Positions 7,666-16,555 of a stretch of 28,237 nucleotides of DNA are shown here, piece by piece. The notes below the pieces were generated by a model, which worked only from the letters and a program-made list of their open reading frames with translations, searched no databases and was not told the origin of the DNA. The stretch covers positions 1 to 28,237 of the forward strand of contig JAQICG010000192.1 of assembly GCA_027858635.1 (NCBI GenBank). Reading direction: 5' to 3'. Numbering within the stretch: position 1 is the first letter of the stretch; each line of letters opens with the position of its first letter. A program made the translations under genes and the position numbers. The stretch is from Gammaproteobacteria bacterium (GTDB lineage Bacteria > Pseudomonadota > Gammaproteobacteria > SZUA-229).

Positions 7666-10046
7666 TCAGTCCTGCTCAATTTCCCGCTTAAGGGCATTAG
7701 CCATCGCCCTTCCACTGACATAACGTTTTTCCGGGTTCTTCTGTAAGGCTTTATTAATGATACGTGTCGCACTGGCGGGTAAGTTCGTGCGCAGGTTTTT
7801 CACCGGAGCGTGTTTATCGTTGGCTATTTTATAGGCCAGATTAGCCAGACTGTCTGCACTGAACGGCAGTCGCCCGGTCAGCAGTTGATAAAAACTGATG
7901 CCCAGCGAATAGATATCCGCCCGGCCATCAACATGCGCGCCGGTGATCTGCTCCGGCGCCATATAAGAGGGGCTGCCCAGAAAGCTGCCGGTTTTGGTGT
8001 TAGCTGAATCGGTCAGGCGTGCTATGCCAAAGTCGGTGACTTTTATCTGTCTGCTTTCCGGGTGATAGATGATATTGCCGGGCTTGATGTCACGGTGAAC
8101 GATGTTCTGTTGGTGGGCGTAATCCAGCGCCTGTGCAACCACCAGGATAATGCGATAGACCTCCTGCATTGGCAGCAGATTTTCCGCAGCTGTGTAATTC
8201 GATAAGGGCACGCCGGTAACGTAATCCATGGCAATAAAAGCAAGAATCGTCTTCTTCGCCGACATCGTAAACGGTGACAATGTCGCTATGGTTAAGCCGC
8301 GCCGCCGCCTCTGCTTCACGGAAAAATCGTGACTTCACCGTTTGGAGCTCTTTGGGTGAAAACTGCGTGTAGTCGAGCGTTTTAATCGCGACCTTGCGGT
8401 TTATCTTGGGATCAATGCCCCAGATAGACCACGCCCATCGCGCCCCGGCCTAATTCTTTTTCTATTTTATAGCGCCCGAATTCCGGCATTTCCATTTGTG
8501 ACATGACCAGTGTCTTCTGCGACTGGTTTGGCAATGAGATTTGCGGCGATGACGAGGAAATGCCAATAATAGAACTGAGGCGTTTCTCTATATCCTTATA
8601 ATTTTTTCGCCGGACATTTATTTCCGAATAAACTTGCAGCGCCTTATCATACTGCCGTTTGTGTTCAAAGCGCAGACCAATTTCGTACAGGTCTGACAGG
8701 ACTTCATCATCGCCGTAACATTTCAACAGGCTGGTTAGCGCCGGCTCATAATCGCTTTTCTCGTATTGATAATGGCCGAGTTGAAACCATGCATTGTGCT
8801 GAGTTTGTAAAAGACCGTTTAAAATCTCCCTGCCGGACAGGTAAACATAAACCGCCAGCTGGCCGGTCAACATTAACAGAAATATGCTGATGGTGGGCCA
8901 CCAGATACCCTTCATGATCAGCAGCACCGGCTGCACGGAAATCATTCCCATGATCAGAAATGCGCCGAGAAACAGTCCGCTCTGTTTCGAGAACAGCGGT
9001 AACAGCCACAGCAGGTAAACGGTCACTAGTGCCAGTAGCAGAGGCAGCATCCACCAGCTTTCGGTGGGTGTGTAGTAGGTCGCGCCAGTCTGCAAATTGC
9101 TGAGTGAATCCGCCAGGGTTTGAAGTTGCCGCTCATCCTGACCTATCAATATTATTTTATTGCGAAAGGTGGCATTGGATTTTGCCGCCGCGCTCTGAAG
9201 TGTCTGTATATTCAGGTCAGCGTGACGACCGGTCAGGGCTGAAAAGTAGCTGTACACTCGGCCCGAAAGGTCAGCAGGAATCTGTGAGTTATCCAGACTG
9301 ATCAACCCGCTTTCGTTCAGGTGCAACTGCCGGCTGTTCTGGTAACGGCTGAATACCGCCAGGCTCAAATCGGGCAGGGACATACTTCTGGCCTCGTTGT
9401 ACCAGATTACGGCCTGTTTTTTTGAACTGTCGGCATCAAATGGATAGACGCGATATGGCAGGCGGGTATTGGTTTGTCTGAAGGTACTTGTGGCGGGCAG
9501 AAACAGGGCGGGGATATACTGCCCCCAGCTATCCTGATAGAGCAGTGATTCAGTGTAGGGAATGTTTTTCTGCTGCGCCGGGGCGTTGCTGTATTAAGTC
9601 AGGAAGACACGCTGATGCTCAAGCATCCAGGCCAATTTGTTGCGTTCACCCTGCGTGGGTTGCCATTGTTTTTCTGCATCGTTATCTTCTTCAGTATCGG
9701 CAGAGGTGACCGCCTGACTTGCGGTGTCGGTATCCTCTTCGAGCGGAGCATAATCCATCTGTGGAAAATCATCGCTCAGCCAGACAATTTCAGCGGCATC
9801 GGCTTTTCTTAATTTACGCAACAGAAAACGAAACTCACGTATGCCCTGCGGCGTTTGCAGGCGCGCATCATCCAGCTTGATGATCTGAACGTCTTTAGAG
9901 GCTGCCTGAGCAGGCAGTAAATGACTGGCAAAGCGGAACATCTGTGTATCCAGCCAGAGAACATTGCTATTCTGAGACAGTAATAAAGTCATCATGAAAC
10001 AGATGACTATGAATATCGAAAAATAGAGTCGACGATGCTTGTTCAA
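7666..10046 (-). pseudogene. Broken CHASE2 transmembrane Ser/Thr protein kinase
   Basis: One gene split by three lesions. Read from 10046, it encodes an N-terminal membrane helix, then an extracytoplasmic CHASE2-type sensor region (VQIIKLDDARLQTPQGIREFRFLLRKL-like). An in-frame TAA lies at 9594-9596, and the same frame continues through SLPDLSLAVFSR, three transmembrane helices (WWMLPLLLALVTVYLLWLLP region), a TPR-like stretch and the kinase glycine loop GRGAMGVVYLG. An extra base near 8417 shifts the frame at LG/IDPKINRKVAIKTLDY. An extra T in the run at 8236-8239 shifts it again at CF/IAMDYVTG. The remainder carries HRDIKPGNI, DFG and APE. Removing the two extra bases gives 793 codons in one frame, interrupted only by the TAA. 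All kinase catalytic residues remain. The lesions may be real decay or sequence errors; a plain stop is harder to explain by error. Confidence 0.85.
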
Positions 10047-10176
10047 TAATGAATCCGTTATGTGGTTCGGTCTTAAAACCTCCCTAGTATAGTTGAAGTA
10101 TCTGTTTTTTCATCAGGACGGGTGCCGCGTAATGATGATGGTTAACGGATGCCGGCAACGCTATTCAGTGTGAAAA

Positions 10177-11658
10177 TCAGGAAGAGCAGCTTACTGAAAT
10201 TTTCTGCGCCCACTCGGGCGGGTGGCCGGCGTAATGTTCTAACGGGGTATGTTCATCAAACGGACTTTTCAGCAGTTCCAGCAGCACATCGATTTCAGAA
10301 TAGTGCTGTTCATCAAGGGCTTTTCTGATCGCAATTTCCACCATGTAATTTCTTAAGATGTATTTCGGATTCACCAGCCGCATTCTGCGGCTGCGTTCTG
10401 CGCCATCAATATTTTCTTCCGCGATACGTTGTTCATATTTTTCCAGCCAGCCATCAAAGGCTTCGCGCTGGATAAACAGATCGCGGAGATTGTTTGTATA
10501 ATCATCACCGGGCAGCTGGGACAGTCGGCGGAACAGCAGCGTGTAGTCCACCTGGTTGTCGTGCATCAGCGCCAGCAGTTCTGAGCATAAAGCCTGATCG
10601 CCCTTTCGCTCTTCATACAGGCCGAGTTTTTCACGCATCAAGGCGGAGTAACGTTCGACATAATAGTGGCGATATTTTTTCAGCTCGCTTTTGGCTTTTT
10701 CCACGGCACGGTCCGGGTCATCATCCAGCAGCGGTAACAGGGCCTGCGCCAAACAGCTGACATTAAATAGGCCGATGTCAGGCTGTTGGTCAAAGGCGTA
10801 TCGGCCCTGATGGTCGGAGTGGTTGCAGATGAAATCGCGGTTGTACTGGTCGAGAAAACCATAAGGGCCGTAGTCCAGCGTCAGGCCCAGAATCGACATG
10901 TTGTCGGTGTTCATCACGCCATGCGCAAAACCCACCGCCTGCCACTGCGCGATCAGTTCAGCAGTGGATTTAATGGCTTCACTCAGTAGGGCAAGATAGG
11001 GTTCATCACGTTTTGCGAAATCAGGATGATGCTGTGCAATAACATGGTCGGCCAGCTGCCTGAGTTCATCAAAGCGCTGGTTGTAATACAGGTATTCAAA
11101 CGAGCCAAAGCGCACATGGCTGGGTGCCATGCGCAGCAGCATCGCGCCGGTCTCAATCTGCTCGCGATAAACTTCATGGTCGCTGCCGAGAATACAGAGT
11201 GCGCGCGTCGTCGGTATGCCCAGCCCGTGCATGGCTTCGCTGCACAAATATTCGCGAATGGTCGAGCGCAACACCGCACGGCCATCACTGCCGCGCGAGT
11301 AAAGCGTCGGCCCGCCGCCCTTCACCTGCAAATCCCATTTCTCACCCGAATCGGTTTTGACCTCACCCAGAAGAATGGCTCGGCCATCACCCAGGCGCGG
11401 TACATACTGGCCAAACTGATGACCGGCGTAGCACATCGCCAGCGGATCAAAACCATCGAGATGTCCAGCACCACTGATGATGTCTGCAAAATCTTCTCGC
11501 TTCGATTCCTCAGGGTCGAGTTCAATCAGCTCAGCCGCGTCGGCATTGAAGCTGATGAGGTGCTGGTTGCTGAGGGGGATTGTCGTGTGGCGGCTGTAAA
11601 ATATTTCGGGCAGACGGCTGTAGCTGTTTTCGAACTTCAGTTCTTCAAGTTTTTTCAT
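10177..11658 (-). CDS. selO: Protein adenylyltransferase SelO (YdiU)
   Basis: A 493-residue pseudokinase-fold enzyme. Known SelO proteins transfer AMP from ATP to Ser, Thr or Tyr of other proteins, linked to redox stress. Family signatures are YAGHQFG near the N-terminus, VKGGGPTLYSRGSDGRAVLR, the YLCSEAMHGLGIPTTRAL helix, and the metal-binding NTDNMSILGLTLDYGP-like loop. The protein ends in SCSS, the position where vertebrate SelO has selenocysteine. Length is normal. The gene is monocistronic, with 130 bp to the kinase pseudogene downstream and 226 bp to the DsrE-like gene upstream. No strong Shine-Dalgarno sequence is seen. Confidence 0.95.
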   Translation of the reverse strand: MKKLEELKFENSYSRLPEIFYSRHTTIPLSNQHLISFNADAAELIELDPEESKREDFADIISGAGHLDGFDPLAMCYAGHQFGQYVPRLGDGRAILLGEVKTDSGEKWDLQVKGGGPTLYSRGSDGRAVLRSTIREYLCSEAMHGLGIPTTRALCILGSDHEVYREQIETGAMLLRMAPSHVRFGSFEYLYYNQRFDELRQLADHVIAQHHPDFAKRDEPYLALLSEAIKSTAELIAQWQAVGFAHGVMNTDNMSILGLTLDYGPYGFLDQYNRDFICNHSDHQGRYAFDQQPDIGLFNVSCLAQALLPLLDDDPDRAVEKAKSELKKYRHYYVERYSALMREKLGLYEERKGDQALCSELLALMHDNQVDYTLLFRRLSQLPGDDYTNNLRDLFIQREAFDGWLEKYEQRIAEENIDGAERSRRMRLVNPKYILRNYMVEIAIRKALDEQHYSEIDVLLELLKSPFDEHTPLEHYAGHPPEWAQKISVSCSS

Positions 11659-11884
11659 GTGGCCATTGTGGACGGAAACCGGCTGTCATCAACCGGATAT
11701 TCATGTGGAATTGGTGTTGTTTTTACAATAGTGGTGACTGATTTTTCGTCATTAAGTTCGAGCAGTTACAGGGTAGGCGGATTTTCGGTGCCAGCGCTGT
11801 GAAGTCTGACGTAATGCCCATGAACGCCACCGGTTTTTCTCAGCGTACCGAAGAGGCTGAATCAGAGGAGAGGCTTAAGCCGTT
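11659..11884. other. Intergenic region upstream of selO
   Basis: These 226 bp carry the selO promoter and the 3' region of the DsrE-like gene. I see no gene, clear terminator or repeat. Confidence 0.4.
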
Positions 11885-12228
11885 TTAAAACACCTGTACC
11901 TTATCGGCATTGATAGTCTGTTCGGCAAGTTCTTTCATGGTGCTGCGCCGGGCGCCTTCGATGATCTCTTCATCAGTAACGCCGCGCGCGTCCATGCAGG
12001 TGCCGCAGAGCAGTACCGTACCGTTACGCAATACCGCCTTGAGCATCAGCTCGATGCTATAAAAACCTTTTGGCACTTTCTGGTCGTGTTTGCGCAGCTC
12101 ACGCCATCAGCTATTAAAAATACGGTGACGCTGGCATCGGCGGCAATCAGCGCCTTGGCCAGGCGCAGGCCGTTATAACTGCGCTCGTTACCATAGGGAG
12201 GTTCATTGATGATGATCAGGGTGTTCAT
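11885..12228 (-). pseudogene. Frameshifted DsrE/DsrF-like sulfurtransferase-family protein
   Basis: Two frames join into one DsrE-family protein: MNTLIIINEPPYGNERSYNG...FLIADGVSCA, then in the next frame KHDQKVPKGFYSIELMLKAVL...LLCGTCMDARG...ADKVQVF. One base is missing in the short run at 12089-12091 (TTT on plus). Restoring one A on the coding strand gives SCAKHDQKVPKG and about 114 residues, the usual size. The ATG at 12228 has GGAG seven bases upstream; the ATG at 12234 does not. The conserved Cys pair in LLCGTCMDARG, often used for persulfide transfer in this family, is intact. A true mutation or a base-calling error are both possible. A second DsrE-like gene is at 18993. Confidence 0.82.
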
Positions 12229-12357
12229 AGTCATTCTCCGTCATGTCTGCTTCAGTCAGTTTTTATCAAGTTGCTGCAGTATCTATAACATGTATCTCAT
12301 TGAGTAAACACGCCGTATAAACGGGGGAGTCACCGGGAAATATATACAGGTTTCATT

Positions 12358-13581
12358 TCAACGGGTTTCAAAAGCAGGGCTGGACTGGAGTCGATGCCGT
12401 TTCAGCCACCACAGGATGACCACCAGGGTGATCAAAATCGGCAGGAGCGCGCTCAGATTGAGCAGCGACCAGCCGAGGTAATGCACCAGCACCCCGGATA
12501 GCAGTGAGCTGGTCACTACCGTGCCGTAAACGATCAGATCATTCACCCCCTGGGTGATGCCGCGCTCGGTGGGGGTGTGGGTGAGCGTCAGCAGGTCGCT
12601 GCCGCCAACAAAAAGAAAATTCCAGCCGACGCCGAGTAGTACCAGTGCCAGCCAGTAATGAGACAGGGTCTGTCCGACAGCCGCAGTCAGGACCGAAATC
12701 ACCAGTAACACGCAACCCGTAAGCAGGATTTTGCCCAGTCCAAAACGGGTGATCAGGAAACCGGTGAAGAAGGAGGGAGCGAACATGCCCAGTACATGCC
12801 ACTGCATGATGAAGGAAATATCGGACATGGCGAAACCGGCGGCGCGCATGCCCAGCGGGGTGGCGCTCATCAGCATCACCATGACTGCATAGGCGACGGC
12901 ACCGGCCAGCACGGCAACCCTGAAGTCGAGCTGAGCGGTGATGGCACGCAGGGGGCGGTGCGGCAGATCCGCGCCCGGTTCGCGGCTGGGTGGTACACGT
13001 AACATGCTCAGCAACAGCATCGCCAGCACAGACAATGCGGTGATGACGGCGTAGGGGCCTGCGTTCGGTACTGCAGGTAGCAGGTCCAGCGTGGCGCTGG
13101 CGTTCCACGGGCCGAGAAAGGCGGCAATCACACCGCCGGCCAGCACCAGCGAGATGGCGCGGCTGTGCCACTGCGGGCGCACCACATCGACCGCCGCAAA
13201 ACGGTAATACATAGCAAAGCCCTGGTAGATTCCTAGTAGCAGACTGGCGAAGCAGAACAGCCAGAAGGAGGCGTTGGCGATGGCCAGCACACTGAGCGCG
13301 CCGCCGAGAAAGCCACCAAGGCTGGTGCCCAGCAGGAACCCGGTTCGCCGCCCGAACCGCTGCATGAACAGGGAAGCCGGCAGCGTTGACATCAGCGTGC
13401 CTAGCATCATCGCTGAAATGGGCAACGTGGCCAGCATTGAATCGGGCGCCAGTTCGCGTCCCACCAACCCGCTCAGGGTCATCACCGTGATCGCGGTGAT
13501 ATTGAACAGTGACTGGGCGATGGCCAGCAGCGCGATGTTGAAGCGTTCGCGCGGGAAGGCATTTGCTGGTGTTATGGGCAT
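12358..13581 (-). CDS. Major facilitator superfamily transporter
   Basis: A 407-residue protein with about 12 hydrophobic helices and the MFS loop-2/3 signature MQRFGRRTGFLLGTSLGG. Substrate cannot be read from the sequence. A GGAAACCAG stretch precedes the ATG. It lies 84 bp downstream of the pentahaem cytochrome gene on the same strand, so it may be read through from that operon or have its own promoter. A 356-residue frame on the same strand is a shadow of this gene. Confidence 0.9.
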   Translation of the reverse strand: MPITPANAFPRERFNIALLAIAQSLFNITAITVMTLSGLVGRELAPDSMLATLPISAMMLGTLMSTLPASLFMQRFGRRTGFLLGTSLGGFLGGALSVLAIANASFWLFCFASLLLGIYQGFAMYYRFAAVDVVRPQWHSRAISLVLAGGVIAAFLGPWNASATLDLLPAVPNAGPYAVITALSVLAMLLLSMLRVPPSREPGADLPHRPLRAITAQLDFRVAVLAGAVAYAVMVMLMSATPLGMRAAGFAMSDISFIMQWHVLGMFAPSFFTGFLITRFGLGKILLTGCVLLVISVLTAAVGQTLSHYWLALVLLGVGWNFLFVGGSDLLTLTHTPTERGITQGVNDLIVYGTVVTSSLLSGVLVHYLGWSLLNLSALLPILITLVVILWWLKRHRLQSSPAFETR

Positions 13582-13665
13582 TCTGGTTTCCGTCTGGAGT
13601 TGGTAGCATCGGGCGCGCAGTTTTCTGTGCGCCGCGCCGGCGTTATTATTGCACAGGTTTTGTGC

Positions 13666-14469
13666 TTATTTATCGGCATCGCCCGTGTTCTGTTGCCTAT
13701 TGCTGATGAAACCCTTGATGCGCAGCAGATCCCCGTCCAGCGCTGGCTGACCGTGCCACCACTGGTAATCCGGGGACTGGTGGAAGGCGCCGAGATAGAC
13801 GTTGCGCAGGTGTTTTTTCGTCTGTTGCATGAGGCCGGTGAGCTCGGCATCGGCCGGTGCCTGATGTTCATTGGCATACTCACCAACCAGCTGCCGGGCC
13901 TCGCGAACTTTCATCCGGGCAATCTCGATCATGCTCACGGCATTGTCATTGAGCCGGTTAATGTAACTGATGCCATGGCAATCAAGGCAGCTGCCGGCAA
14001 TGCGATCCATGTCCGTCTCTGCCGGCTTGAGCGGTTTGGCTTTTGCGGTTAAATGATTGCCATAGTGAAAATGGCAATAGGCGCAGCCCGGCGCCCGGTA
14101 GTTGGCTTCGCGTAGCGGCTGGTTCCAGTCATAATTTTTCTGCTCCAGCTGCATGATAATGCCGTGCTTGGAGGTGGCGTAACTGTGCACCACCGGCGAT
14201 GTGCCGCCGCCGTGGCAGTCAACGCAGCTATCATTGCGCCGACTGCGAGCCGCCGCCCCCTGGTGATCACGGCCATGACAGCTGGTGCAGAGCGCCACCG
14301 GTTTGGTGGAGGCGTGAACGCTCTGTTGCCAGTCGGCCACCAGTGTGGGCTCGGTGGACTGGTGACAGGTGATGCACTCTTCGTGGCTGAAATCCCCCTG
14401 TACGGCCTCCCGGCTTTCTGCGTAGGAGAATGGCAGCAGACAGGTCAGCAGAAATAATGGGCGCAGCAT
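13666..14469 (-). CDS. Secreted pentahaem cytochrome c, HAO-like paralogue
   Basis: A 267-residue periplasmic protein with a cleavable signal peptide (MLRPLFLLTCLLPFSYA) and five CXXCH sites at about residues 32, 61, 82, 129 and 161. The order and spacers match the octahaem protein encoded just upstream: HEECITCH with EGEECVACH, LCTSCHGRDHQ with YCSACHGSDHQ, KNYDWNQPLREANYRAPGCAYCH with the DWDWSKPLQKGNYPAP block. The segment carrying three of the octahaem protein's central haems is absent. The C-terminal VYLGAFHQSPDYQWW resembles the GAYHNPDY-type tail of HAO-family proteins. It is coupled to the octahaem gene by a TGATG overlap. Probably an electron carrier or partner subunit. Confidence 0.9.
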   Translation of the reverse strand: MLRPLFLLTCLLPFSYAESREAVQGDFSHEECITCHQSTEPTLVADWQQSVHASTKPVALCTSCHGRDHQGAAARSRRNDSCVDCHGGGTSPVVHSYATSKHGIIMQLEQKNYDWNQPLREANYRAPGCAYCHFHYGNHLTAKAKPLKPAETDMDRIAGSCLDCHGISYINRLNDNAVSMIEIARMKVREARQLVGEYANEHQAPADAELTGLMQQTKKHLRNVYLGAFHQSPDYQWWHGQPALDGDLLRIKGFISNRQQNTGDADK

Positions 14470-15806
14470 CAGTTATGCTCCCGGTTGTATTCGGTGTATT
14501 CGCCTTTCAACCAGATGTTTTCCGGATCGGTTTTATCCGCCTCGGTTTTGCCGGCGGCGCGGATGTTTGTGACTTTCCGCCTGATATCCTCAAGCTGTTG
14601 ATCCATGGCCTTATGGCCCTTGTTGATGAACGAAACATCGCCATGCGCCGAGCCTTTATAAGCACCGAGGTTACTGAAATACCACATATCAAAATAGTCA
14701 CGCTCGATCGGCGAGACGTTATAAAAAGCCGAAGCCTGACCTTCAAAGAAGCCGATGCGCTCGCGTTGCAGCAAGGTATGCGCGTCATCACCGGGATAGG
14801 GCGGGCGCTGATGAATCGAGGGCGACAGCAGATCATCGGAGCGCAGGCCTTTTAACAGGGCTTCGGCTTCATCCAGTTTGCTCCACGCCTGCTTGCGTTC
14901 CCGGTCCATGGCGCTCAGTTGTTGTGCCGACCACTCGGCTTCGTGGCAATCGCTGCACAGTTCGATCCACTGCTGGCGTTTGACGACATTGCCGGAACTG
15001 AGCGGGTTGATCTGCTTGATGCCGAATTTCCAGATGGACTTGTCCGCCACCTGATGCTTGCCTTCGCTCATGTGACAGTAGGCGCAGGTGGGTGCAGGAT
15101 AATTGCCTTTCTGCAGGGGTTTGGACCAGTCCCAGTCCTGGCCCTCATTCAGATAAAGCTGGCCGTGGGCGGAGTTGAAATAGGTCTCATCGTCCGGGTG
15201 CGGCGGGCCGCTGTGGCAGGTGATGCAGGCTTCCGGCCGGCGCGCTTCGGCGGCGCTGAATTTGTGCCGGCTGTGGCAGGAGTCGCATTTGGTCGCCACC
15301 GAATGGCATTGCAAACAGGCGGTAACTTCGGCCTTGGGTTTATCGACAAAATGTTTGGCGTCCAGCGCCCGCTCCATGGCCAGGGCGTGGCTGGGAAAGC
15401 CGTAGCGTTTTTCATCCATGAACTGATCGTGCTGGGTGGCATGGCAGGTGGCGCAAATATCCGGCGTCGGCAGGTGCAGGTTCTGATGGTCACTGCCGTG
15501 GCAGGCGCTGCAATAGACTTTGGGTTCGGCCTGCGCATGGCGTGAAGCCTGCCAGTCCTTGACGATGCCGGGGCTCATATCACGATGGCAGGCGACACAC
15601 TCTTCGCCCTCGAATTCACCCACTACCGTATCCACCGACTGGTAAAAATCATCCGGATTCCAGTAGCCGAAAACCGCTTCCGGCAACCAGTCGCGTGAAT
15701 ACAGGCCGGCGCCGTCGCCGCTCTTGCTCCAGTCTACATACCAGAAACCGGCGGGAATCAGGATGCTGAGGATGAGCAGGGTGATCCAGATATAGGCCAG
15801 ACGCAT
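14469..15806 (-). CDS. Membrane-anchored octahaem cytochrome c, hydroxylamine-oxidoreductase-like
   Basis: A 445-residue protein with an N-terminal membrane helix (IWITLLILSILIPAGFWYV) that lacks an obvious cleavage site, then eight CXXCH sites at about residues 70, 99, 118, 164, 174, 194, 241 and 284. The closely spaced pair CLQCHSVATKCDSCHSRHKF is characteristic of the HAO/octahaem tetrathionate reductase superfamily, in which haem 4 is the catalytic one. The C-terminal helical region has no haem. Whether the Tyr that crosslinks to P460 in true HAO is present needs an alignment. Known family reactions include hydroxylamine or hydrazine oxidation and nitrite or tetrathionate reduction; sulfur-related neighbours favour a sulfur or mixed role here. 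Confidence 0.88.
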   Translation of the reverse strand: MRLAYIWITLLILSILIPAGFWYVDWSKSGDGAGLYSRDWLPEAVFGYWNPDDFYQSVDTVVGEFEGEECVACHRDMSPGIVKDWQASRHAQAEPKVYCSACHGSDHQNLHLPTPDICATCHATQHDQFMDEKRYGFPSHALAMERALDAKHFVDKPKAEVTACLQCHSVATKCDSCHSRHKFSAAEARRPEACITCHSGPPHPDDETYFNSAHGQLYLNEGQDWDWSKPLQKGNYPAPTCAYCHMSEGKHQVADKSIWKFGIKQINPLSSGNVVKRQQWIELCSDCHEAEWSAQQLSAMDRERKQAWSKLDEAEALLKGLRSDDLLSPSIHQRPPYPGDDAHTLLQRERIGFFEGQASAFYNVSPIERDYFDMWYFSNLGAYKGSAHGDVSFINKGHKAMDQQLEDIRRKVTNIRAAGKTEADKTDPENIWLKGEYTEYNREHN

Positions 15807-15808
15807 GG

Positions 15809-16555
15809 TTATTTCAATCCTGTGTGGTGTTTTTTATTGTGGCCGATGCGCCAGCGTAGCAGGCCGATGAATACCAGTAGTAGAAAGGGCCCCAGCGCCA
15901 GCGCTATCGACTTAAACCAGCTGCTGTGCACAGTCGGCGCGGGCGCGAGCCGGGGTTCGGCTAATGCGGTGCCGGCCGCATGTCCGGTTTGCAGATAAAG
16001 CTGGATCTGCATCAGGCTGTCCGCCGAAGGCGCGTCGTAACGCATGATCTGCATGTTGCGCTGCATGCGTTTGATAACCTCTGACCATTCGCTGACGCTG
16101 TGCTGAGCCGGGTCCGGCAGGGCATGGCAGGCGCTGCAATGTTGCGTAAAGGTACTCGCGCCCAGTCCCTCGGGTGTGGTGCTCAGGGGGTGCAGGCTGT
16201 GGCGATTTAGATAATCGACCAGCTGCCGGTATTCGGCTGGCGTCGGCATCTTGACGTTGCCCAGCAGGCCGCCAAAGCGGTTGGCCACCGCCATCAGGGT
16301 GTTCATTCGCTCCAGCACCTCTGGCCACTCTTCAAGGGTATGCCGACCCGGCCCCGGCAGTTCATGGCACTGCGTGCAGTAATTCTGTAATGCCAGCGCA
16401 CCGGCACTTTCCGCCTCCGGCAGTTGCGCAAGCGGCATCCCCGGCGGCATCACTTCCGGGTAGAGCGCGCACATATCCAGCCCGCCAAAGCTGTGGCTGG
16501 CCTGCGCTGCCGTGGCGGTCATGCTCAGCAACATAATTAGCGACAGCTTTCGCAT
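15809..16555 (-). CDS. Membrane-anchored dihaem cytochrome c
   Basis: A 248-residue protein with a signal peptide (MRKLSLIMLLSMTATAAQA), two cytochrome-c modules with nearly repeated sequence (CTQCHELPGPGRHTLEEWPE at about 60, CSACHALPDPAQHSVSEWSE at about 140, each followed by an RM motif), and a C-terminal membrane helix (about 215-235) ending in a basic tail. Candidate axial Met residues follow each site. It starts 19 bp inside the end of the NapH-GltD gene and ends 2 bp before the octahaem gene, so all three are translationally linked. Likely shuttles electrons between the membrane enzyme and the multihaem proteins. Confidence 0.9.
   Translation of the reverse strand: MRKLSLIMLLSMTATAAQASHSFGGLDMCALYPEVMPPGMPLAQLPEAESAGALALQNYCTQCHELPGPGRHTLEEWPEVLERMNTLMAVANRFGGLLGNVKMPTPAEYRQLVDYLNRHSLHPLSTTPEGLGASTFTQHCSACHALPDPAQHSVSEWSEVIKRMQRNMQIMRYDAPSADSLMQIQLYLQTGHAAGTALAEPRLAPAPTVHSSWFKSIALALGPFLLLVFIGLLRWRIGHNKKHHTGLK

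Noticed and set aside
8230..8420. Programmed ribosomal frameshifting in the kinase gene
   Set aside because: No slippery heptamer at either site, two separate shifts and an additional in-frame stop make programmed recoding unlikely.
8412..9383. Treating the kinase fragments as separate genes
   Set aside because: The fragments connect motif by motif (CHASE2, helices, glycine loop, VAIK, HRD, DFG) once two single bases are removed, so they are one broken gene.
9594..9596. Selenocysteine or other recoding of the in-frame stop
   Set aside because: The codon is TAA, which is not used for selenocysteine or pyrrolysine insertion.
11026..11802. A 258-codon plus-strand frame
   Set aside because: Antisense to selO, which has full family signatures.
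12539..13609. A 356-codon minus-strand frame overlapping the MFS gene
   Set aside because: Arg/His/Pro-rich frame shadow; the alternative frame encodes a clean 12-helix transporter.
14919..15545. A 208-codon plus-strand frame
   Set aside because: Antisense to the octahaem cytochrome; no supporting motif.
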